Assembly: GCA_905206195.1 (NCBI GenBank)
Contig: CAJLGN010000014.1
Coordinates: 1 to 12,723, forward strand
Direction of reading: 5' to 3'
DNA length: 12,723 nucleotides
Source: an uncultured Roseburia sp.
Lineage (GTDB): Bacteria; Bacillota; Clostridia; Lachnospirales; Lachnospiraceae
Within the stretch, counting starts at the first letter, position 1, and every line of letters starts with the position of its first letter. The notes beneath the pieces were generated by a model. That model was not told where the DNA came from. It saw nothing but the letters and a program-made list of their open reading frames with translations, and did no database searches. Positions 1 to 6,598 of the stretch are shown here, one piece after another. The translations under genes were made by a program, and so were the position numbers.

Positions 1-353
1 ACCAGAATACGGGAGAAATCAAGCTGTTCGGAACGGGAAATGAGACGAGGGATTTTATCCATGTATCGGATATTATGCGCGCGATCGAATTGATTCTTGC
101 CTACGACGGAGATGAGGAGGTATTTAACGTGGCAAATGGCGAGGAAGTCTCCATCCGCGAGCTGTCACAGATTTATGCCGGATGGCTTGGTAAGGATGAG
201 CAGATCGTGACGTTTAGTGGGGAGACAAAGGTGGGCGACCCGCAAAACTGGTGCGCCGATATTTCCCTGCTGAAAAAAATTGGCTATAAGAAGCAGAAAG
301 AGCTTGAGGCAGGAGTTTTTGATTATGTAAACTGGGTCAGAGCAGAAGGGTAA
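1..353 (+). CDS. NAD-dependent sugar-nucleotide epimerase/dehydratase, C-terminal part (5' end outside the window)
   Basis: The reading frame is already open at base 3, so only about the last 117 residues are seen. A segment reading GTGNETRDFIHVSDI (bases ~33-77) matches the family signature GxGxQTRDFxxVxDV of extended short-chain dehydrogenases acting on nucleotide sugars. It is followed by VFNVANGEEVSI (typical FNVGxGxxxSI strand) and by GDPQNWCADIS, matching the GDP/GDV...ADISK motif before the C-terminal substrate-binding helices. The internal ATG at 75 lies inside the conserved region and is not a real start. The enzyme would interconvert or dehydrate a UDP-, GDP- or dTDP-sugar in the cytoplasm to supply a glycosyltransferase. 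The Rossmann domain and the YxxxK catalytic pair lie upstream and cannot be checked, so epimerase and dehydratase cannot be told apart. The TAA stop directly abuts the next start codon. Confidence 0.88.
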   Translation, partial: QNTGEIKLFGTGNETRDFIHVSDIMRAIELILAYDGDEEVFNVANGEEVSIRELSQIYAGWLGKDEQIVTFSGETKVGDPQNWCADISLLKKIGYKKQKELEAGVFDYVNWVRAEG

Positions 354-356
354 ATG

Positions 357-1334
357 ATGAGTGAAAAAAAAGTGGCGCCGGTAATTTTGTTTACTTATAA
401 CAGACCAGAGCATACAAAGAATACGATTGAGGCGCTGGCGGCAAATGAGCTGGCAGGCGAGACAGAGCTTTATATTTTTTCGGATGCGGCGAAGCCTAAA
501 AAGGATGAGAGCGAGGCGGCAGAACAGGCATGGCTGGAAAATGTAAAAAAAGTGGAGCAGATTCGCGCTTATGCCGCAGGTGTCACAGGGTTTGCGAATG
601 TGACGGTAGCTGCGCGGAGTGAAAACTATGGTCTGGCACGAAACGTCATCGAGGGAGTGACAGAGATTGTAAATCGCTATGGAAAGGTCATCGTCTTGGA
701 GGATGATCTGGTGGCAAATCCGTTTTTTCTTCGTTTTATGAACGACGGACTAAACCGTTATGAGAAGGAAAAGAGAGTGACGGGCGTGACAGGATATTCA
801 TTTTTGGATGACCGCAGCGATTACGATAAGCCTTCTTATCTCTGTGGCCTGACGGGAACGAGTTGGTCGTGGGCGACGTGGGCAGACCGTTGGGAAAAGT
901 TTGACGCTCATGCGGCGGGCTGGGAGCGGCTGATCACAGACACGGCTTACCGCAAGCGGTTTAATTATGATAATACTTATAATTTTTATCAGATTTTGAA
1001 GGCACAGCAGCAGGATGCAAGCACAAATTCATGGGCAATCCGCTGGTATTATACGACATTTTTGCAGGATGGCTTGATTCTTGCTCCGACAAAGTCTCTT
1101 GTGGCAAACGACGGCTGGGACGGTTCGGGCGTTCACTGCGGGGATGGCGCTGCTCCGACAGCGGTACATGCATTAAAGACAGCCGAGGCGATCACGTCAT
1201 TTCCTGATCGTATCGAGGAATTGCCCGAGGTGCGCAGGAGGCTTAAGAGAGAGCTGATTCGGATTTCTGAGCCAAGTATCATAAAGCGCGTGTATCATAA
1301 GTTATTTCGGAGAAATTATGTAGGTAAATCGTGA
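357..1334 (+). CDS. Glycosyltransferase A (GT-A fold, GT2-like)
   Basis: This is a cytoplasmic sugar transferase of 325 residues. The N-terminus has the nucleotide-binding strand VILFTYNRPEHT. SENYGLARN follows near residue 90, and VIVLEDDLV near residue 115 contains the acidic DxD-like E-D-D expected to bind the metal and sugar diphosphate. The aromatic TGTSWSWATWADRW segment near residue 170 is characteristic of a subgroup common in bacterial polysaccharide clusters. There are no convincing membrane segments. Two ATGs lie in tandem at 354 and 357. The AGAAGG ribosome site at 344-349 is 4 bases from the first and 7 from the second, so 357 is preferred; using 354 adds one Met. The stop codon lies inside the left arm of a strong inverted repeat. 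Donor and acceptor sugars cannot be assigned from sequence alone. Confidence 0.88.
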   Translation: MSEKKVAPVILFTYNRPEHTKNTIEALAANELAGETELYIFSDAAKPKKDESEAAEQAWLENVKKVEQIRAYAAGVTGFANVTVAARSENYGLARNVIEGVTEIVNRYGKVIVLEDDLVANPFFLRFMNDGLNRYEKEKRVTGVTGYSFLDDRSDYDKPSYLCGLTGTSWSWATWADRWEKFDAHAAGWERLITDTAYRKRFNYDNTYNFYQILKAQQQDASTNSWAIRWYYTTFLQDGLILAPTKSLVANDGWDGSGVHCGDGAAPTAVHALKTAEAITSFPDRIEELPEVRRRLKRELIRISEPSIIKRVYHKLFRRNYVGKS

Positions 1335-1361
1335 GCGCCTTATATCGAAGCGCTCACGATT
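1327..1361. repeat. Perfect 12-bp inverted repeat (stem-loop) over the end of glycosyltransferase A
   Basis: Left arm AATCGTGAGCGC (1327-1338) is perfectly complementary to right arm GCGCTCACGATT (1350-1361), with an 11-base loop. The TGA stop (1332-1334) is inside the left arm. The next bases are AGAAAAAGG, with no T tract on either strand, so it does not fit a canonical intrinsic terminator. A weak A/T hairpin with a T5 run (about 1363-1380) follows. It may be a partial terminator/attenuator, an RNA-stability or processing hairpin, or a protein-binding site. Confidence 0.7.
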
Positions 1362-1452
1362 AGAAAAAGGCAAAGCGTTTTTCACTGGTGGACAGATTTT
1401 ATCAAAGTGCGCACGGGAAGCATCCATGTTTGAACAATACAAGGAGATAGAT

Positions 1453-2274
1453 ATGAGGATTTTGGCAATTTTTACCTGTTTTAATCGGAGGGATTTGACA
1501 GAGCGGAGTATCCGTACGCTGCGGGAGAATCAGGAGGTCACCTTCGATTATGTCGTGGTGAATGACGGGAGCACGGACGGAACGGCAGAAATGCTGGCAG
1601 CACAGCCGGAGAAGATCGATGTGGTAAACGGCGACGGCGGATTGTTCTGGAATCGCGGCATGTATGAGGCGATTGAGCACACAAAAAGTCACTATCCAGA
1701 TTACGATTATTATATGCTGATGAACGACGACACAAAATTTTTTCTGGGCGTCTTTGATGAGATGCTTCCATCGCTGAAAAAAGATGTGGTTATGGTCGGA
1801 GCGATCTGCAATGAGGACGGCAGCCTAAGCTACGGTGGCATCAAATATACGAAGGGTATCAAGTATAAAAAATACGGACCGAAGGAGCAGGAGCTTTGCT
1901 TTGACACATTCAATGCCAACTGTGCTGTGATTCCGCATGATATTTTTATGCAGGTGGGCATTGACCCGTTCTATCAGCACAGCATCGGCGATTTCGATTA
2001 CGGCTTACAGATCAGTAAAAAGGGGTATGCGATTCGCGTTTTCCATAAATATGTGGGCGAGTGCAATGACAATACCTTACAGAGGACATGGCAGGATGAA
2101 AGCCTTCCAAGACTGGAGCGCATTCGGCTTAAGGAGAGCAGAAAGGGTCTGCCGTTTGCTGACTGGTTTCATTTCCTGCGGAAAAACTTTGGGCTTGGAA
2201 CGGCGATTGTACGTTCGATCACACCGTATATCCGCATTTTGCTTGGGACAAAGACGAGATATTCAGGGGCATAA
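1453..2274 (+). CDS. Glycosyltransferase B, family 2 (GT-A fold)
   Basis: This 273-residue inverting transferase, probably cytoplasmic or membrane-associated, adds one sugar to the lipid-linked unit. Residues 3-10 form the first strand of the nucleotide-binding fold; VNDGSTDGT at 36-44 is the classic GT2 nucleotide-sugar loop; GDGGLFWNRGM at 60-70 replaces the more usual NxGxGxGxN loop; LMNDD at 89-93 is the DxD-type metal site; and GDFDYGL at 179-185 is the region that normally carries the catalytic base. The start at 1453 is chosen because AAGGAG (1441-1446) lies 6 bases upstream. A possible ATG at 1426 in the same frame would add nine poorly conserved residues and puts the ribosome site inside the gene. 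It is separated from glycosyltransferase A by a 118-base spacer holding the stem-loop, and is followed by a candidate promoter. Substrate is not predictable. Confidence 0.9.
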   Translation: MRILAIFTCFNRRDLTERSIRTLRENQEVTFDYVVVNDGSTDGTAEMLAAQPEKIDVVNGDGGLFWNRGMYEAIEHTKSHYPDYDYYMLMNDDTKFFLGVFDEMLPSLKKDVVMVGAICNEDGSLSYGGIKYTKGIKYKKYGPKEQELCFDTFNANCAVIPHDIFMQVGIDPFYQHSIGDFDYGLQISKKGYAIRVFHKYVGECNDNTLQRTWQDESLPRLERIRLKESRKGLPFADWFHFLRKNFGLGTAIVRSITPYIRILLGTKTRYSGA

Positions 2275-2288
2275 AAATATGCTATACT
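2260..2288 (+). promoter_or_regulatory. Candidate internal promoter (extended -10) before the acyl carrier protein gene
   Basis: TGC followed by TATACT (-10 at 2283-2288) is one base off the extended -10 consensus TGnTATAAT. A weak -35 (TATTCA, 2260-2265, 3 of 6 matches) sits 17 bases upstream and overlaps the end of glycosyltransferase B. The predicted start near 2295 would give a leader of about 45 bases before the ACP gene. The weak -35 makes this tentative, though extended -10 sites often tolerate it. Confidence 0.45.
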
Positions 2289-2339
2289 GTAGAAATAAAG
2301 TAAAAACGAAGATAACAGATGCTTGAAACGGAGGAAAAC

Positions 2340-2552
2340 ATGGAAGAATTTTTAAGCTTTATGGCAGAAATCCTGGAGACAGATAAAGAGAAACTGACGC
2401 TTGAGACGGCGCAGGAGGATGTAGAGACATGGGATTCCCTCATGCAGCTGCGTCTGGTCGGTGAGGTGGAGGCAAAATATGGCGTGATGATTCCGATGGA
2501 TGCTGTCTCGACGATCACAACGCTCGGCGGTTTTTACCAGTTTGTAAAGTAA
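2340..2552 (+). CDS. Stand-alone acyl carrier protein (phosphopantetheine-binding)
   Basis: The product is a small acidic protein of 70 residues, at the short end for the 70-90 residue ACP family. The phosphopantetheine attachment site is ETWDSLMQLRL, with Ser33 the residue expected to carry the prosthetic group. The flanking helix II (LRLVGEVEAKYGV) and the following IPMDAVSTITTLGGF match the ACP fold. The start at 2340 has GGAGG (2330-2334) five bases upstream; an earlier ATG at 2319 in frame has no comparable site. It lies 23 bases before a FkbH-like gene. FkbH-type enzymes load a glyceryl unit onto a discrete ACP, so this is inferred to be the carrier for a glyceryl (or related hydroxyacyl) group used to decorate the polysaccharide rather than a fatty-acid ACP. 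No phosphopantetheinyl transferase gene is in the window, so activation would rely on an enzyme encoded elsewhere. Confidence 0.92.
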   Translation: MEEFLSFMAEILETDKEKLTLETAQEDVETWDSLMQLRLVGEVEAKYGVMIPMDAVSTITTLGGFYQFVK

Positions 2553-2575
2553 CACGGGAAAGGTTTAGGTGTAAG

Positions 2576-4228
2576 ATGAGAATTTCCGTTCTGTCGAATG
2601 TGAATCTGGATATGCTGTCTGGACTTTTGAAAAAAGAACATGAAATATTTCAGACGGAGGGCTATGGCGGGTGGATTACTTATGCGCTGCAGCCGGATGC
2701 GCGTCTGCTGGCGTTTGCGCCGGAGTGCATGATCTTACTGCTCGAGGGGAGTGAGCTGCTTGGAAAATGCGCCTCATGGGAGGCGGCGCAGGAGGAGTTA
2801 GCGCAGACGGAAGTCTATGTAAAAAAGCTGGCAGAGTGTTATCCGGGCAGTTATCTTTTTGTATCGACGATTGACGTGAGACAGGAGCGGATCAGAGAGA
2901 GAGACGGCGCGGATTTTGGTCTGCGCGCATCAGCGGCATGGGATGATATGCTTACGAGGCTTGCCCAGGAAAACGACAGAATCCACCGTTTGGAGCTGCG
3001 GGATTTTATCGAGAATTACGGAAGAAGACTATTTTATTCGCCAAAGTTTTGGTATATGGGGTCGATTCCGTATGAGATGAAAGCGCTGCACGCGCTGGCG
3101 GGAGAAATCGGACGCACAATAAAAAAATTAAAGATTGTGCGGAAAAAGGTGCTTGTCTTAGATCTGGATAATACGCTCTGGGGCGGCGTCATCGGAGAGG
3201 ACGGCGTCGAGGGAATCTGCCTTGATGTGGCACATCAGGGGGCGATCTATCGGGATGCACAGCGGGAGATCAAGAAAATGCAAAAGCAGGGTGTGCTTGT
3301 TGCGATTGCGTCCAAAAATAATATTGAGGACGTCCGGGCGGTATTTCAGGAGCACCCACATATGATTTTAAAGGAGGATGATTTTGCCGCTATTTATGCA
3401 GATTGGAATCCGAAGTGGGATAATGTAAAGCGGATGGCGGAGGAGCTCAATCTGAGCCTGGACGCGTTTGTCTTTGTGGATGATAACGAGGCAGAGCGTG
3501 AGGGAATGAAGATTCATGCGCCACAGGTGGCAGTTGTTGATTTTCCTTCAGACATTACAATGCTTGCAGATTGTATGCGGGATATTTACGAGGAATATTT
3601 CTGGAATTTTCGCCTGACAAAGGAGGATCAGGAGAAAACGATGCAGTATCGGCAGGAGAAGTTGCGCCGCAACGAGCAGCAGGCGGCGGCCTCCTATGAG
3701 GAATATCTGAAATCACTCCAGACAACTATCCGCCTTGCAGAGGTTACAGAGGAAATGAAAGCGCGTGCCGTGCAGCTGATGAATAAGACAAATCAGTTTA
3801 ACGTCTGCACATTGCGCATGGATGAACCACAGCTTGATAAGTATCAGACGCAGCAAAACGGTCGGATTTTGATGGCAGAGGTCTCCGATAAGTATGGCAG
3901 CAGCGGCTGGGTGGCAGAGTTTTTGTATCATATCGACAAGACGACTGCCGTTGTGGATAATTTTCTGATGAGCTGCCGCGTGATGGGACGATGCATTGAG
4001 AATGCGATTGTGGAGGAGATTCTGGGAAAACTTTTTGCGCAGGGAGTGACTAAGGTGCGGGCTTTTTACCATAAGACAGCAAAGAATCAGCCGGTAGAGC
4101 AGTTGTGGGATAAGCTTGGATTTGTGTGCGTCAGGGAGGTGGAAACCGGGAAGGAGTACGCTCTGACTTTGCAGGAATACAAACAGAGAGACAAAAAAGA
4201 GGTGCTTCACGCGGTTGTGTGGGAGTAG
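2576..4228 (+). CDS. FkbH-like HAD-superfamily protein (probable glyceryl-ACP synthase)
   Basis: The product is 550 residues. An N-terminal region (about 1-185) contains RDFIENYGRRLFYSPKFWYMGSI-type conserved sequence, split here as FIENYGRRLFYSPKFW and YMGSIPYEM. A HAD phosphatase domain (about 190-340) has motif I VLDLDNTLWGG (D196 nucleophile, D198 general acid), motif II/III region IASKNN (246-249) and motif IV FVDDNEAE (302-303 acidic pair). A C-terminal GNAT-like domain (about 375-535) carries the family motif SCRVMGR (466-472). Characterised FkbH homologues take the phosphoglyceryl group from 1,3-bisphosphoglycerate, dephosphorylate it and transfer glyceryl to an ACP thiol; the adjacent ACP fits exactly. 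All expected HAD residues are present and the length is typical of the long form. The start at 2576 follows a modest AGGTG site (2567-2571). Transfer of a different C3 acid is possible. Confidence 0.9.
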   Translation: MRISVLSNVNLDMLSGLLKKEHEIFQTEGYGGWITYALQPDARLLAFAPECMILLLEGSELLGKCASWEAAQEELAQTEVYVKKLAECYPGSYLFVSTIDVRQERIRERDGADFGLRASAAWDDMLTRLAQENDRIHRLELRDFIENYGRRLFYSPKFWYMGSIPYEMKALHALAGEIGRTIKKLKIVRKKVLVLDLDNTLWGGVIGEDGVEGICLDVAHQGAIYRDAQREIKKMQKQGVLVAIASKNNIEDVRAVFQEHPHMILKEDDFAAIYADWNPKWDNVKRMAEELNLSLDAFVFVDDNEAEREGMKIHAPQVAVVDFPSDITMLADCMRDIYEEYFWNFRLTKEDQEKTMQYRQEKLRRNEQQAAASYEEYLKSLQTTIRLAEVTEEMKARAVQLMNKTNQFNVCTLRMDEPQLDKYQTQQNGRILMAEVSDKYGSSGWVAEFLYHIDKTTAVVDNFLMSCRVMGRCIENAIVEEILGKLFAQGVTKVRAFYHKTAKNQPVEQLWDKLGFVCVREVETGKEYALTLQEYKQRDKKEVLHAVVWE

Positions 4229-4255
4229 TTTTTGCTTGTTGGAATGGAGGAAGAT

Positions 4256-4819
4256 ATGGCGGAAAGCTTTTATATGGACGAGGAACTAAGGGAGCTTGGA
4301 TTTGCCTGTGTAGGTCATGATGTAAAGATTAGCCGTAAGGCGAGTATTTATGGGGCATCTCAGATCCGTATCGGCAATCATGTGAGAATTGATGATTTCT
4401 GCGTGCTGAGCGGAAAGATTACGATTGGAAATTATGTGCATGTGGCGGTGTCTACCGTTTTGTTTGGCGGAACGGCAGGCATCACGTTTGAGGATTATAC
4501 CGGAATTTCCTCCCGCTGCGGCGTGTATGCGACAACAGATGATTATTCCGGCGAGTTTATGACAAATCCGACCGTTCCAGAGAAGTTTACGCATGTGATC
4601 GATGAGCCGGTGGTGATTCAAAAGCATTCGATTATCGGAACTGGATCCACAATCCTGCAGGGCGTTACGATTGCGGAGGGCTGCGCGCTCTGCGCGATGA
4701 CACTGGCGGCAAGAGACACGAAGCCGTGGGGCATCTATATGGGCTATCAGTGCGTGCGCATCAAGGAGCGGAGTCAAGCGCTTTTGCAGATGGATATCAG
4801 GGAGCTGGAAGAAGCTTAG
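4256..4819 (+). CDS. Hexapeptide-repeat (left-handed beta-helix) acyltransferase
   Basis: This soluble protein of 187 residues is built of imperfect hexapeptide turns ([IVL]-G-x4) from about residue 22 to 168: ASQIRIGNHVRI, KITIGNYVHV, AGITFEDYTGI, then an 'arm' loop (about 92-118) and HSIIGTGSTILQGVTIAEG. This is the WbbJ/maltose-acetyltransferase type of fold, which normally works as a trimer and transfers acyl groups to sugar hydroxyls or amines. The start at 4256 has GGAGG (4246-4250) five bases upstream; starts at 4232 (TTG) or 4244 would bury that site. It directly follows the ACP and FkbH-like genes and ends 8 bases before a glycosyltransferase gene. It is therefore inferred to move the ACP-bound glyceryl group to a sugar (or nucleotide sugar); ordinary acetyl-CoA-dependent acetylation is the alternative. 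Confidence 0.88.
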   Translation: MAESFYMDEELRELGFACVGHDVKISRKASIYGASQIRIGNHVRIDDFCVLSGKITIGNYVHVAVSTVLFGGTAGITFEDYTGISSRCGVYATTDDYSGEFMTNPTVPEKFTHVIDEPVVIQKHSIIGTGSTILQGVTIAEGCALCAMTLAARDTKPWGIYMGYQCVRIKERSQALLQMDIRELEEA

Positions 4820-4827
4820 GAGTTGGC

Positions 4828-5766
4828 ATGGGAACGATCGGTTTTGTCATTTTAAATTATAAGGCATACGAGGAGGCGGCTGCCTGTGCGGCGTCGATCC
4901 TAAAGACGCAGACCTATCTCGACATTCAGATCGTGATTGTCGACAACGGTTCGGGAAATGACAGTGTGGAGCAATTAAAGGCGCGTTTTTGCGGCGAGGA
5001 ACGGGTGCACATCATTGCGTCGGAGAAGAATCTTGGGTTTGCACAGGGGAATAATCTGGGAATCGCCTATGTAAGAGAGCATTTTTCGCCGGATTTTGTT
5101 GTGGCAGCAAACAGTGATATTATTTTTGAACAGCCGGATTACTGTGAGAAGCTGGTTGAGATTTATCGAAGAAAGCCGTTTGCAGTTCTGGGAGGCGATA
5201 TTGTTGATGCAAGCCGCACCCAGCATTTTAACCCTGTGGCAAGAGATCGCGTCTACACAGTCCCCTATATGAGAAAGCAGGCGTTGATATCAGAGCTTAA
5301 GGCGTGGATGTTTCGTGTGATCAAGCTGTTTCATCTGAAAAAAGCGGTGGTGGGGCGCTATGGGATTGTCACGAATGAAGCGGGTGTGGATGTGTGCGAC
5401 GGCAGCAAAAATCTGACAACACGCGAGGTGGAAGGAAAGTCGGTGGCGGCAGATTCACGTATTGGCGAGGAGCTTGAGGGTGTGTTGCTTCACGGCTGCT
5501 GTCTTGTGTTCTCCAGAGACTTTTTTGCGGAGCTTGACGGGTTCTGGCAGGAGACATTTTTATATGCGGAGGAAGAAATTCTTTATTATCTGGCAAAGAA
5601 AAAGGGGCTTCGGCTGCTCTACACGCCGGAGGTGACGTGTATGCACAAGGAGGCGGTGACGACAAAGCAGCTTTATAAGGATTTTTGCGACGCCAAGATT
5701 TTTTATTTTTCCAATGTGGCAAAGTCATATCGGAAGTTTTTGAAATTGATGAGAGAATATGAGTAA
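4828..5766 (+). CDS. Glycosyltransferase C, family 2 (rhamnosyltransferase-like)
   Basis: The product is 312 residues. The first strand GFVILNYKAYE (5-15), IVIVDNGSGNDS (35-46), EKNLGFAQGNNLGI (66-79) and AANSDIIF (93-100, with D97 in the place of the DxD aspartate) are textbook features of the GT2 subgroup that includes WbbL-type rhamnosyltransferases. GCCLVFSRDFF and DGFWQETFLYAEEE (237-250) form the acceptor/catalytic region with conserved acidic residues. Between about residues 130 and 210 there is an extended insert with a hydrophobic, amphipathic stretch (ELKAWMFRVIKLFHL), possibly a membrane-contacting element. The ATG at 4828 has AGGAG (4818-4822), which overlaps the stop of the acyltransferase gene, so the two are probably translationally coupled. 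The frame is open further upstream to 4726, but that part overlaps the acyltransferase and is not conserved-looking. It overlaps the next gene by 8 bases. Confidence 0.9.
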   Translation: MGTIGFVILNYKAYEEAAACAASILKTQTYLDIQIVIVDNGSGNDSVEQLKARFCGEERVHIIASEKNLGFAQGNNLGIAYVREHFSPDFVVAANSDIIFEQPDYCEKLVEIYRRKPFAVLGGDIVDASRTQHFNPVARDRVYTVPYMRKQALISELKAWMFRVIKLFHLKKAVVGRYGIVTNEAGVDVCDGSKNLTTREVEGKSVAADSRIGEELEGVLLHGCCLVFSRDFFAELDGFWQETFLYAEEEILYYLAKKKGLRLLYTPEVTCMHKEAVTTKQLYKDFCDAKIFYFSNVAKSYRKFLKLMREYE

Positions 5767-6562
5767 AAGAGAAGAAAAAACAGTTACGATTGTCTGCTGC
5801 TACAATGACAGCGGACAATATGAGGCATTTTGTGCCTCATTGGAAAAGCAGAAAATCGCATACGAGCTTCTCGGGATTGATAACCGCGGGCAGCAGTTTT
5901 CCTCCTGCAGCAGCGCTCTAAACTCTGTGCTGCCCAAGATAAAGACAGAGTATGTGCTCTATTCACATCAGGATATACGTCTGCCGGGGGAGGATATGCT
6001 TTCGCAGTTTTTAGATTATGTAAGACAGATCGGGGAGGACGACATTGTCGGCGTTGCGGGAGCCACTGAAGTGGAAAAAGTGGTGGCGGACGTTGTGGGA
6101 GATCGGGCAGGAACCTGTGTGCTTTCCTATATCCTGCATGGAGAAAATCTTTCCTGCCCGGGAGAGTGGGATTTTTATAATCTGGCTAGATGTGATACGA
6201 TAGATGAATGTTTTTTCGGGGGACGGACAAGCGCTTTTCGGAAAGAGCCGTTTGATGAGGAACTTTGTGACAGTTGGCATCTGTATGCGGTGGAGCGGTG
6301 TTTGCGCGCAAGACTTTGGGGAAACGCGGTATGGGTATGCAATCTGCCGCTCGTGCATGAGTCCGGCGGTCATATAGACCATTCGTATAATGTGGGATTT
6401 CGCAGGATTGCGGCGCATTATGACAAGCTGGGAAGAGAGGGAGTGGGAAAGCGCAGGATCACAACGATTCGCACAGTGTGCGGAACTGCGCGGACGGACT
6501 GGCTGCACCGGAATTTGTTTTACTGGAAAAGAGAATTACTGTTTTTGCTGCATCGCTTGTAG
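5759..6562 (+). CDS. Glycosyltransferase D, StrF-like family
   Basis: The product is 267 residues. It opens with VTIVCCYND, a shortened nucleotide-binding strand. YSHQDIRL (68-75) corresponds to the H-Q-D motif that takes the place of DxD in the StrF-like glycosyltransferase family (named for a streptomycin-cluster protein). DIVGVAGATE (95-104), DECFFGGRTSAF (149-160) and FDEELCDSWHLYAVERCLRA (165-184), followed by an H-E-S-G-G segment (200-204), complete the pattern of this family. It probably transfers one sugar to the lipid-linked oligosaccharide in the cytoplasm. The start overlaps the end of glycosyltransferase C (ATG inside the last codons), implying coupled translation. The C-terminal end is basic and then hydrophobic (about 246-267), which could help it sit on the membrane. 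The activity of this family is less well established than that of classic GT2 enzymes. Confidence 0.82.
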   Translation: MSKREEKTVTIVCCYNDSGQYEAFCASLEKQKIAYELLGIDNRGQQFSSCSSALNSVLPKIKTEYVLYSHQDIRLPGEDMLSQFLDYVRQIGEDDIVGVAGATEVEKVVADVVGDRAGTCVLSYILHGENLSCPGEWDFYNLARCDTIDECFFGGRTSAFRKEPFDEELCDSWHLYAVERCLRARLWGNAVWVCNLPLVHESGGHIDHSYNVGFRRIAAHYDKLGREGVGKRRITTIRTVCGTARTDWLHRNLFYWKRELLFLLHRL

Positions 6563-6598
6563 ATGCAAAGGCGCAGTGCATGAAAGCGGGAATGAGAT

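Noticed and set aside
3713..4210. Minus-strand open frame (165 residues) inside the FkbH-like gene, with similar ones at 4286-4777, 6011-6508 and 9472-9882
   Set aside because: All are opposite strongly supported conserved genes, show no recognisable motif or operon arrangement, and are best explained as shadow frames.
5820..5840. 8-bp hairpin (ATGAGGCA / TGCCTCAT) near the start of the glycosyltransferase D gene
   Set aside because: Several stems of this length are expected by chance, it is within conserved coding sequence and has no adjacent regulatory feature.
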